Source: an uncultured Clostridium sp. (GTDB taxonomy: Bacteria; Bacillota; Clostridia; TANB77; CAG-508). Taken from it: a stretch of DNA of 5,584 nt. The stretch's first letter is position 1, and each line of letters starts with the position of its first letter. Where the stretch lies: assembly GCA_900556345.1 (NCBI GenBank), contig USOM01000075.1, forward strand, positions 1 to 5,584, read 5' to 3'. Positions 1 to 4,935 of the stretch are shown in pieces. The notes below the pieces were generated by a model. The model saw only the letters and a program-made list of their open reading frames with translations. It was not told the origin of the DNA and made no database searches. A program made the position numbers and the translations under genes.

Positions 1-27
1 TAAAATTTATTGAAAGAGGTGTTAAAA

Positions 28-267
28 ATGAATCTTACAAATGCTATAAAACATAGAATAATTGAATTATGCTCTGAAAATAACTTAAATATAAATCAAC
101 TTGCCATAAAATCTGGTATTAATCCAGCAACCATTAGAAGTATATTAAAAGATAGATGTAAAACTCCTAATACTTCTACCATATATTTTCTTTGTCTAGG
201 TTTTGGAATTTCACTTGAGGACTTTTTTGCTTCAGATATTTTCCATAATCTCGATGATAATGACTAA
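28..267 (+). CDS. Small XRE/Cro-CI-type helix-turn-helix transcriptional regulator
   Basis: A 79-residue protein that is almost entirely one DNA-binding domain. Residues about 6-60 follow the five-helix Cro/CI pattern: a first helix (AIKHRIIELCSENN), then NINQLAIKSG and NPATIRSILKDR as the helix-turn-helix pair, and a closing segment STIYFLCLGFGISLEDFF typical of short Bacillota XRE proteins. A short acidic tail (DDND) follows. I take ATG at 28 as the start because GAGGTG lies 6 bases before it; an upstream in-frame TTG at 10 has no such site. No ligand, oligomerisation or protease domain is present, so it is probably a simple repressor. Its target is unknown; the dyad at 940-959 is a candidate by proximity only. 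It runs towards the MutS-like gene and the two stop codons abut. Fold call is firm, function is not. Confidence 0.85.
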   Translation: MNLTNAIKHRIIELCSENNLNINQLAIKSGINPATIRSILKDRCKTPNTSTIYFLCLGFGISLEDFFASDIFHNLDDND

Positions 268-750
268 TTATCTATTGAATCTTCTTTTTATCTGCTCATA
301 AAATTCATCTATTTCTTTGCTCAATTTTTCAACTTCTTGTTTCAGTTTTTCTAGCTCTATTTTAGTTTCATAAGAATTACTATTACATTCTAGACAATTT
401 AAGCAATCTCTTTTTTCTTCAATTGTCTTATTTCCTTTATGTTCCCAAATTAAACCATATTTTTTATCATTATATTCAACTTCCCCCTCTTCCATTTCGT
501 TATAAATTAAAATTCCGTAATCTACGTTTTTTAATTTTTCTTCTAACTTTTCCAAATTTTTTTCAGTGTATATAGCAGGCATTCCGCATTTACAAATCTG
601 TTTTGAGAAGCACGTTCTTTTTAATCTCAAAATTTTTTCTGCAATTATTGCATCTTTACCTATACAAGTAAAAAATACACCACATCTTACAAATATTAAT
701 TTATTTGGATTTTTCGCTTTTAAAGTTTGCACGAAATCATAAAAACTCAA
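268..750 (-). CDS. Small MutS domain I-like protein with Cys cluster and C-terminal coiled coil
   Basis: 160 residues. Residues about 15-85 match the layout of the MutS mismatch-recognition domain: a strand (KLIFVRCG), then G24-V-F-F-T and D33-A34, aligning without gaps to the MutS GDFYELFYDDA segment, then CGMPA (55-59) where MutS has its GxPYH element, and a final strand GILIYNE. The Phe of the MutS F-x-E motif is kept (F26) but Glu is Thr (T28), so canonical mismatch reading is doubtful. A Cys cluster (C117, C120, C122) and a charged heptad-like helix (about 127-158) follow. Full MutS has about 850 residues including an ATPase; none of that is here. Family knowledge: stand-alone MutS-like proteins occur as accessory genes of some diversity-generating retroelements. 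I see no reverse transcriptase. The start is TTG at 750, with AAAGGTGGTG just upstream; no earlier start is supported. The role in this genome is inferred. Confidence 0.65.
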   Translation of the reverse strand: MSFYDFVQTLKAKNPNKLIFVRCGVFFTCIGKDAIIAEKILRLKRTCFSKQICKCGMPAIYTEKNLEKLEEKLKNVDYGILIYNEMEEGEVEYNDKKYGLIWEHKGNKTIEEKRDCLNCLECNSNSYETKIELEKLKQEVEKLSKEIDEFYEQIKRRFNR

Positions 751-770
751 CTTTTCACCACCTTTCTATA

Positions 771-807
771 AAACACAAAAAAAGTACTCTTTGTTTATTT
801 GAGTACT
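771..807 (-). terminator. Probable intrinsic terminator ahead of the MutS-like gene
   Basis: On the minus strand AGTACTC (807-801) pairs with GAGTACT (789-783), a 7-bp stem with an 11-base AT-rich loop. It is followed at once by six U, then GUGUUUU. The stem is built from the last copy of the 19-bp repeat, so upstream copies can form competing stems. It lies 21 bases or more before the TTG start of the gene at 268-750 and just before its ribosome binding site. It could end the spc transcript, end a small RNA, or act as an attenuator. Moderate stem strength keeps confidence middling. Confidence 0.5.
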
Positions 808-842
808 CTTTGTTTATTTGAGTACTCTTTGTTTATTTGAGT
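783..842. repeat. Three direct 19-bp repeats plus a degenerate fourth, carrying the palindrome GAGTACTC
   Basis: The unit agtactctttgtttatttg is repeated three times exactly (783-801, 802-820, 821-839). A fourth begins AGT at 840 and then diverges into GGTACC. Seen as dyads, the array is GAGTACTC palindromes separated by 11 identical AT-rich bases, so neighbouring units can pair with each other. Identical spacers exclude a CRISPR array. It could be a multi-site protein-binding array, a set of alternative RNA hairpins, or slippage expansion of a terminator stem. Confidence 0.9.
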
Positions 843-888
843 GGTACCAAAAGCTACTAGCTGTTGCTTGTTGCAGTTGGTACCTACT
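840..888 (-). other. GGTACC-armed hairpin with a large CAA-rich loop
   Basis: On the minus strand GGTACCAA (884-877) pairs with TTGGTACC (850-843), a perfect 8-bp stem. It extends by AGT/ACT across a single bulged base at 885. The 26-base loop (851-876) contains CAACAAGCAACA, which should be single-stranded, and a small AGCT-AGT-AGCT dyad. It abuts the 19-bp repeats, whose degenerate fourth copy supplies part of the arm. It resembles a structured element of the leader or small RNA in this gap; no known RNA family is recognised. Confidence 0.6.
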
Positions 889-933
889 TTAAGTAACTTC
901 GTTTCTTAAAATCTTTTTTTTGCATTTCAAAAT

Positions 934-962
934 ATTACACAATTATGATAACATAATTGCAA
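934..962 (-). promoter_or_regulatory. Predicted sigma-A-type promoter upstream of the MutS-like gene
   Basis: On the minus strand TTGCAA (962-957, 4 of 6 matches to TTGACA) and TGTAAT (939-934, 5 of 6 matches to TATAAT) are separated by exactly 17 bases. The predicted transcription start is an A near 927. The 8+8 bp dyad at 940-959 fills the spacer and reaches into the -35 box, so a bound regulator would block RNA polymerase. In AT-rich DNA chance matches are common, but correct spacing plus the dyad raises confidence. Confidence 0.5.
940..959. promoter_or_regulatory. Perfect 8+8 bp dyad in the promoter spacer, candidate operator
   Basis: CAATTATG, a 4-base centre ATAA, then CATAATTG form a perfect inverted repeat. 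It lies between the predicted -35 and -10 boxes, the classic place for a repressor site. No U-tract follows on the minus strand, so it is not a terminator in that direction. The half-site is compatible with a small dimeric helix-turn-helix protein such as the one at 28-267, but this link is inference. Confidence 0.45.
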
Positions 963-995
963 AAAAATTTCAATATTTTTTGCTTTTTTGTTTTT

Positions 996-1025
996 AGAAA
1001 ATAGCAACAAATTTTGCTATTTCCT
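996..1025 (-). terminator. Hairpin just after the secY stop, possible transcript 3' end
   Basis: On the minus strand bases 1025-1014 pair with 1007-996 to give a 12-bp stem (one G-U pair, AUAGCAA/UUGCUAU core) and a 6-base loop. It begins 12 bases past the secY TAG codon. It is followed by A-rich sequence rather than a U-tract, so it is a poor intrinsic terminator. It may instead protect the 3' end, with the stronger U-tract hairpin at 771-807 doing the terminating. Confidence 0.35.
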
Positions 1026-1036
1026 CTAAATATATT

Positions 1037-2359
1037 CTATTCCAAGAATCCCTTATAATGTCTCATAACTAATTGAGATTCTAACTGTTGGATTGATTCA
1101 ATTGCAACACCAACAACAATTAAAAGTGCAGTACCACCAAATGTTATATCTAAAGATGTAAATCTAAGTAGCATTGGTAGAATAGCAATAATAGCTAAAT
1201 AAAATCCACCAAATAATGTTATTTTAGAAATTACATTAGATAAATAATCTGTTGTAGGTTTTCCTGCTCTAATTCCAGGTATAAAACCACCATTCTTCTT
1301 AATATTTGCTGATATTTCAGCAGGGTTTGTCATTGCATAAGTCCAGAAGAATGTAAATCCTACGATTAGTAATAAGTAAACTAACGCATTTGCTATAGTA
1401 TATCCCCATCCAACACTAGATGATGATGTAGCCATAGAGAATTTATATAATGTTGCCCAAAATCCTGTTGATGTAGCAACATCTGTCTTAAATATTTGAA
1501 TTATCATTGCAGGGAATGTCAAGAATGATGATGCAAATATTATAGGCATAACTCCTGCCATTGCAAGTTTAAGTGGTATATTTGTATTTTGAGCTCCAAC
1601 CATTTTTCTTCCAACAACTCTTTTTGAATATTGTACAGGTACTCTACGTTCTGCTTGTTGCATATATACAACTGCAGTAACTAATACTAGAGCTCCAAGT
1701 GCAATTCCAATTGCTGTTAAGAAACCTGTTGTGCTAAATCCATTTGATGTTATTATCAAATTGTACATTGTAACTAATACAGATGGTAATCTAGATATAA
1801 TACCAATAAAGATTATTAAAGAAATTCCATTTCCTATACCTTTATTTGTAATTTGCTCTCCAAGCCACATAAGTAATGATGTACCAGCAATAAATCCAGC
1901 TACTATCATTGCTCCTGTAAGGAAGCTATTATTTACGAAAACTCCGTAAGATTTATAAGATAAATATACACCTATAGCTTCTATAAAAGCTAAGAATATT
2001 GTTAATATTTTTGTATATTTATTTATTTTTTGTTTACCATCTTCTCCACCTTCTTTAGTTAATCTTTCTAGAGATGGTATAACCATTCCTAGAAGTTGGA
2101 TAACTATAGTAGATGTGATATAAGGTGTAATGCTCATTGCAAATATTGAAAATTTAGCAAAAGCACCACCTGAAATCAAGTTAATCATTCCAGCTAAGCT
2201 AGATGAACTATCACTCATTAAATCATTTAATGCTGATATATCAACACCTGGAACTGTGATATAACAACCAAGTCTAAAAAGAATTATTAATAGCAATGTA
2301 TACCAAAGCTTTTTTCTAATATCAGGTGTTTTTAGTGCGTTTTTTATTGTTTTAAACAA
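1037..2359 (-). CDS. secY: Preprotein translocase subunit SecY
   Basis: 440 residues, a usual length for SecY. This is the channel-forming subunit of the Sec translocon in the cytoplasmic membrane, working with SecE, SecG, SecA and the ribosome. Ten hydrophobic segments are visible: TM1 at about 18-36, a plug region near 50-70 (GMINLISGGAFAKFSIFAMS), TM2 at about 72-94, and the last near 408-425. Family signatures include LGEQITNKGIGNGIS (166-180), QQAERRVPVQYSKRVVGRK (234-252, cytoplasmic loop C4), NPAEISANIKKNGGFIPGIR (345-364, loop C5 for ribosome and SecA contact) and C-terminal RHYKGFL. The start is TTG at 2359; no ATG occurs until residue 48, well inside conserved sequence, and GAGGTGATC lies just upstream. 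It directly follows rplO with no gap. The usual adk and map genes do not follow. Confidence 0.98.
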   Translation of the reverse strand: MFKTIKNALKTPDIRKKLWYTLLLIILFRLGCYITVPGVDISALNDLMSDSSSSLAGMINLISGGAFAKFSIFAMSITPYITSTIVIQLLGMVIPSLERLTKEGGEDGKQKINKYTKILTIFLAFIEAIGVYLSYKSYGVFVNNSFLTGAMIVAGFIAGTSLLMWLGEQITNKGIGNGISLIIFIGIISRLPSVLVTMYNLIITSNGFSTTGFLTAIGIALGALVLVTAVVYMQQAERRVPVQYSKRVVGRKMVGAQNTNIPLKLAMAGVMPIIFASSFLTFPAMIIQIFKTDVATSTGFWATLYKFSMATSSSSVGWGYTIANALVYLLLIVGFTFFWTYAMTNPAEISANIKKNGGFIPGIRAGKPTTDYLSNVISKITLFGGFYLAIIAILPMLLRFTSLDITFGGTALLIVVGVAIESIQQLESQLVMRHYKGFLE

Positions 2360-2794
2360 TTAGATCACCTCTGTCTTTCCGCCTAAAGCTTCGATACTTT
2401 CTTTTGCTTTTGCTGTAAATTTAACAGCTTTTACATTTAATTTCTTTTCTAACTTACCTGTTGCTAAAACAACAATTCCGTCTTGGATTTTTCCGATTAT
2501 TCCTTCGGCTAAAAGTGTTTCAGCTGTAACATCTGTAGCTTCTGATTTATTAAGCATTGTTAATGTTACTTCTGTATAATTCTTAGCATGAATGTTTGTA
2601 AATCCTCTTTTTGGTAATCTTCTATATAATGGTGTTTGACCACCTTCAAAACCACGTCTAACTCCTCCGCCAGATCTTGCTTTTTGACCTTTTTGACCTC
2701 TACCTGAAGTTTTTCCTAGTCCTGAACCGATTCCTCTACCTACTCTTTTAGATTTAACTCTTTTCATAGCTGGCTTTAATTCTTCGATTTCCAT
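2360..2794 (-). CDS. rplO: 50S ribosomal protein L15 (uL15)
   Basis: 144 residues, normal for bacterial L15. It is a late-assembly 23S rRNA-binding protein of the large subunit. The basic, glycine-rich N-terminal extension is clear (SKRVGRGIGSGLGKTSGRG, residues 15-33), followed by GQKARSGGGVRRGFEGGQ and PLYRRLPKRGF (55-65). The globular C-terminal domain starts near residue 70. The ELKPA segment near the N-terminus is followed by a slightly shorter linker than in many homologues. ATG at 2794 has GGAGG 7 bases upstream. Only 33 bases separate it from rpsE, where rpmD would normally lie. Its last codons (Glu-Val-Ile, stop) also form the secY ribosome binding site, so the two genes are probably translationally coupled. 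Confidence 0.98.
   Translation of the reverse strand: MEIEELKPAMKRVKSKRVGRGIGSGLGKTSGRGQKGQKARSGGGVRRGFEGGQTPLYRRLPKRGFTNIHAKNYTEVTLTMLNKSEATDVTAETLLAEGIIGKIQDGIVVLATGKLEKKLNVKAVKFTAKAKESIEALGGKTEVI
2363..2371 (-). promoter_or_regulatory. secY ribosome binding site inside the end of rplO
   Basis: GAGGTGATC on the minus strand is fully complementary over nine bases to the usual 16S rRNA 3' end (GAUCACCUC). It ends three bases before the TTG start of secY; the intervening bases are the rplO TAA codon. It decides the TTG start and explains how a weak initiation codon can be used for an essential gene. Confidence 0.85.
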
Positions 2795-2827
2795 TTTCGC
2801 ACCTCCTACCTTTTTTATTTGTTATTC

Positions 2828-3319
2828 TTATAATATTTCTTCTGGTTTCTTTCCTCTTTTTGCAGCTACAGATTCAACTGTTTGCATTGATTTTAAACCT
2901 TCTATTGTAGCATATACTACGTTTCTTGGATTATTTGTTCCAATTATTTTTGTACGAATATTTTTATATCCTGCAAGCTCTAATACTGGTCTAACGCTAC
3001 CTCCAGCGATAATTCCAGTACCTTCAGCTGCTGGTTTTAACATAACTTTAGCACTGTCAAATTTTCCAAAATATTCATGTGGTACAGTTGTGTTTACGAT
3101 TGGAACTTCTATTAAGTTCTTTTTAGCATCTTGGATAGCTTTTTTGATAGCTTCTGGAACTTCTGCAGCTTTACCATTTCCAACACCAACATGACCATTT
3201 CCATCTCCAACAACAACTACTGCTGAAAATCTCATATGTCTACCACCCTTAACAACTTTTGTAACTCTGTTAAGTGCAACAACTTTTTCTTTTAATTCAT
3301 TTTCTTGCTTTTCTTCCAT
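2828..3319 (-). CDS. rpsE: 30S ribosomal protein S5 (uS5)
   Basis: 163 residues, matching the family. S5 binds 16S rRNA in the 30S body and takes part in decoding accuracy. The N-terminal double-stranded-RNA-binding-like domain spans about 9-75 (EKVVALNRVTKVVKGGRHMR through KKNLIEVPI), and the C-terminal domain about 80-155 (KVMLKPAAEGTGIIAGG, VRPVLELAG). The spectinomycin-loop sequence VKGGR (23-27) looks wild type. I start at ATG 3319: an in-frame GTG at 3361 would add 14 residues (beginning MCPLTLKK) with no family counterpart. An AAGGAGG lies about 14 bases before the ATG, slightly long spacing, within an 81-base gap after rplR. No rpmD follows. Confidence 0.97.
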   Translation of the reverse strand: MEEKQENELKEKVVALNRVTKVVKGGRHMRFSAVVVVGDGNGHVGVGNGKAAEVPEAIKKAIQDAKKNLIEVPIVNTTVPHEYFGKFDSAKVMLKPAAEGTGIIAGGSVRPVLELAGYKNIRTKIIGTNNPRNVVYATIEGLKSMQTVESVAAKRGKKPEEIL

Positions 3320-3400
3320 GTTAATTAGTTTTCCCTCCTTTTTTAATGTTAGGGGACACACCTTTAAAAATGTTTCTCCCTTATTTAGGTATTGTTGTTA

Positions 3401-3760
3401 TTAGAAGTTAAGTCCACCTTCTCTTGCGGCTTCTGCTACTTCTTTAACAACTCCGTGATATATGTATCCACCACGATCAAAAACGATGTCTTTTATGTTT
3501 ATTTGTTCAGCTCTTTTTGCAATTAAAGTTCCAACTTCTTTAGCAGCTACTTTATTTGCATGTTTTTCTTTAACTTCTTTATCTAAAGTTGAAGCTTGAG
3601 CTAAAGTACAACCATTTACATCATCTATAAGTTGAACGTAAATATTGCTGTTACTTCTGAAAACACTTAATCTTGGTCTTTCAGGTGTTCCAGCTATTCT
3701 ATTTCTTACTCTTTTATGTCTTCTAACTCTTTCTAATTTTCTATCAGTTTTTGAAACCAT
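3401..3760 (-). CDS. rplR: 50S ribosomal protein L18 (uL18)
   Basis: 119 residues, full length. L18 binds 5S rRNA and, with L5, helps mount it in the central protuberance. The basic N-terminus (RKLERVRRHKRVRNRI, 7-22) contacts RNA. Family motifs follow: GTPERPRLSVFRSN (24-37), IYVQLIDD (40-47), and the C-terminal FDRGGYIYHGVVK (94-106) and AAREGGLNF. ATG at 3760 has AAAGGAG 6 bases upstream. It lies 42 bases after rplF and 81 bases before rpsE. Confidence 0.98.
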   Translation of the reverse strand: MVSKTDRKLERVRRHKRVRNRIAGTPERPRLSVFRSNSNIYVQLIDDVNGCTLAQASTLDKEVKEKHANKVAAKEVGTLIAKRAEQINIKDIVFDRGGYIYHGVVKEVAEAAREGGLNF

Positions 3761-3802
3761 TTTGTTCTCCTTTCATAATTTTTCTCAAGGAATTTTATTA
3801 TT

Positions 3803-4339
3803 TTATTTACCAGTTTTACCAACTTTACGTCTGATAACTTCTTCAGCGTATTTGATTCCTTTACCTCTATATACTTCAGGTGGTCTTTTTGTTCTGATAA
3901 CTGCAGCTGTTTGACCAACTAATTCTTTATCAATTCCTCTTACTATAATTGTGTTAGCATTTGGAACATCAAAAGTGATTCCTTCTGGTGCTTCGAATAT
4001 TACAGGGTGTGAATATCCAAGTGAAAGATTTAAGTTATTTCCTTGTTTTTGAACTCTGTAACCAACACCATTTATTTGTAATTCTCTAGTAAATTCATTT
4101 TGAACACCTGTAATCATGTTGTTTATTAAAGTTCTTGTTAATCCGTGTAAGCTTTTGCTTCTTCTTACATCTGAATCTCTAGAAACTGTTAATATTCCAT
4201 CTTCTAATTTCATAGAAATTTCTGGTTCAACTGTTCTTTCTAGTGTTCCTTTTGGTCCTTTTACAGTAATATGTTGTCCATCGATTTTAACATCAACTCC
4301 AGCAGGTACTGTAATAGGTTTATTTCCTATTCTTGACAT
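3803..4339 (-). CDS. rplF: 50S ribosomal protein L6 (uL6)
   Basis: 178 residues, normal length. L6 binds 23S rRNA near the sarcin-ricin loop and the stalk base, close to the factor-binding site. It has the tandem two-domain layout of the family: MSRIGNKPITVPAGVDVKI opens domain 1 (about 1-80), and domain 2 (about 82-170) ends with the signature TKRPPEVYRGKGIKYAEE (150-167) and RRKVGKTGK. The canonical start MSRIGNKP is ATG at 4339, with AAGGAG 7 bases upstream. An in-frame TTG at 4360 would add seven residues, overlap the rpsH stop and place the ribosome binding site inside the gene, so I reject it. It begins 14 bases after rpsH. Confidence 0.98.
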   Translation of the reverse strand: MSRIGNKPITVPAGVDVKIDGQHITVKGPKGTLERTVEPEISMKLEDGILTVSRDSDVRRSKSLHGLTRTLINNMITGVQNEFTRELQINGVGYRVQKQGNNLNLSLGYSHPVIFEAPEGITFDVPNANTIIVRGIDKELVGQTAAVIRTKRPPEVYRGKGIKYAEEVIRRKVGKTGK

Positions 4340-4353
4340 CTTATTTCTCCTTC

Positions 4354-4752
4354 CTACCAAATATAAGCTAAAACTTCTCCACCTATTCCAGCGTTTCTTG
4401 CTTCTTTATCTGTCATTAATCCTTTTGATGTTGAAATTATAGCAATTCCTAAACCATTTAATACTTTAGGTAATTCTTCTTTTCCAGCATATACTTTTAA
4501 TCCTGGTTTACTAATTCTTTTTAATCCATCAATTACTCTTGTTCCTTTTTCATCATATTTTAGAGTAATTCTTATAACACCTTGTGTGTTATCTTTGATT
4601 TCTTCAAAAGATTTTATGTATCCTTCTTTAAATAAAATTTCAGCTATACCAAGTTTCATTTTTGAACAAGGTACATCTACTGTTTTATGTTTAGAAGTAT
4701 TTGCATTTCTTATTCTTGTTAGCATATCTGCTATTGGATCTGTAGTATTCAA
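4354..4752 (-). CDS. rpsH: 30S ribosomal protein S8 (uS8)
   Basis: 132 residues, full length. S8 binds helix 21 of 16S rRNA early in 30S assembly; in Escherichia coli it is also the repressor of the spc operon. The family start (MNTTDPIADMLTRIRNAN) and end (GIAIISTSKGLMTDKEARN, then GIGGEVLAYIW) are both intact. The start is TTG at 4752: no upstream ATG exists, the next Met is residue 10 inside conserved sequence, and AAGGAGGT lies 9 bases before the TTG. The gene is unusually far (182 bases) from rpsN because the large inverted repeat at 4807-4935 lies between them, so its expression may depend on how that hairpin is handled. Confidence 0.98.
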   Translation of the reverse strand: MNTTDPIADMLTRIRNANTSKHKTVDVPCSKMKLGIAEILFKEGYIKSFEEIKDNTQGVIRITLKYDEKGTRVIDGLKRISKPGLKVYAGKEELPKVLNGLGIAIISTSKGLMTDKEARNAGIGGEVLAYIW

Positions 4753-4761
4753 TTTATACTT

Positions 4762-4769
4762 ACCTCCTT
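4762..4769 (-). promoter_or_regulatory. rpsH ribosome binding site in a purine-rich tract
   Basis: AAGGAGGT on the minus strand lies 9 bases before the TTG start of rpsH and decides that start. It sits in a purine-rich, U-poor stretch (about 4762-4806) that directly follows the large hairpin in the mRNA. That stretch should be unstructured and open to ribosomes. Confidence 0.8.
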
Positions 4770-4806
4770 CTTTTCTTTTTTCTTTTTCTTATTTATTTAC
4801 TCCTCT

Positions 4807-4935
4807 GTCAAATTGATTAAAAATAGTAAGATGTGCATTTTTGATGTTTATTATGAGCTGAGGCTATACGTCTGTATGCCGATGTTCATAATAAATGTCG
4901 AAAATGTGCAGATTGCTGTTTTTAATCGATTTGAC
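4807..4935. repeat. 129-bp near-perfect inverted repeat between rpsN and rpsH (candidate MITE or structured RNA)
   Basis: Outer arms GTCAAATTGATTAAAAATAG (4807-4826) and CTGTTTTTAATCGATTTGAC (4916-4935) pair, and pairing continues inwards to 4858/4884. Reading the plus strand as RNA gives 23 pairs (4807-4829 with 4913-4935), a tandem G-A/A-G pair (4830-4831 with 4911-4912), 27 pairs (4832-4858 with 4884-4910), a 3x3 loop UGA/GAU, and a 7-pair tip with one bulged U (4865) and loop GUCU (4870-4873). All nine non-Watson-Crick pairs in the arms are G-U on the plus strand, hence A-C on the mRNA strand. No U-tract follows on either side, so it is not a simple terminator. No clear target duplication flanks it. 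The right end includes the last base of the rpsN TAG codon. It may be a palindromic miniature element or a conserved RNA; I recognise no named family. Confidence 0.9.

Larger units (their letters stand above)
771..927 (-). ncRNA. Candidate ~155-nt small RNA or attenuated 5' leader
   Basis: A promoter predicted at 934-962 would start transcription near 927, and the U-tract hairpin at 771-807 would stop it. The product would contain the GGTACC hairpin, the repeat-derived hairpins and the terminator. If the terminator is bypassed, the same RNA becomes the leader of the MutS-like gene. A 13-codon frame opens at ATG 925-923 almost at the predicted 5' end, with no ribosome binding site; I do not call it a gene. 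Some retroelement systems with MutS-like accessory proteins also carry a non-coding template RNA, but no matching variable repeat is visible. Inference from signals only. Confidence 0.3.

Noticed and set aside
783..839. CRISPR array or plasmid iterons
   Set aside because: The spacers are identical, units are only 19 bp, and no cas or replication gene is near. A simple tandem repeat fits better.
841..856. T-box-like TGGTACC on the plus strand
   Set aside because: The core resembles the T-box consensus, but there is no stem I or specifier, and the plus strand leads into antisense of secY rather than into an aminoacyl-tRNA or amino-acid gene. The sequence is explained by the hairpin with its partner GGTACC.
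840..930. Template repeat of a diversity-generating retroelement
   Set aside because: The minus strand is A-rich with several AAC triplets and lies near a MutS-like gene, but no reverse transcriptase and no second copy (variable repeat) exists in the window, so there is no positive support.
959..995. Plus-strand terminator (GCAAAAAA/TTTTTTGC followed by a T-tract)
   Set aside because: The stem has only two GC pairs and the signal could be chance in such AT-rich DNA. It might stop antisense transcripts coming from the left-hand regulator, but evidence is too thin to list.
3320..3361. Longer rpsE start at GTG 3361
   Set aside because: The 14 extra residues have no family counterpart and the GTG lacks a good ribosome binding site; ATG at 3319 gives the normal length.
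3645..3914. Open frames opposite or out of frame with ribosomal genes (also 1731-1949, 3733-3918, 4116-4442, 4586-4816)
   Set aside because: They overlap well-supported ribosomal or secY genes, have low-complexity hydrophobic or irregular composition and no ribosome binding sites; they are shadows.
4340..4360. Longer rplF start at TTG 4360
   Set aside because: It would overlap rpsH and translate the ribosome binding site; the universal MSRIGNKP start is at 4339.
4807..4935. Intrinsic terminator or attenuator between rpsN and rpsH
   Set aside because: No U-tract follows the stem on either strand; on the mRNA strand it is followed by purine-rich sequence.
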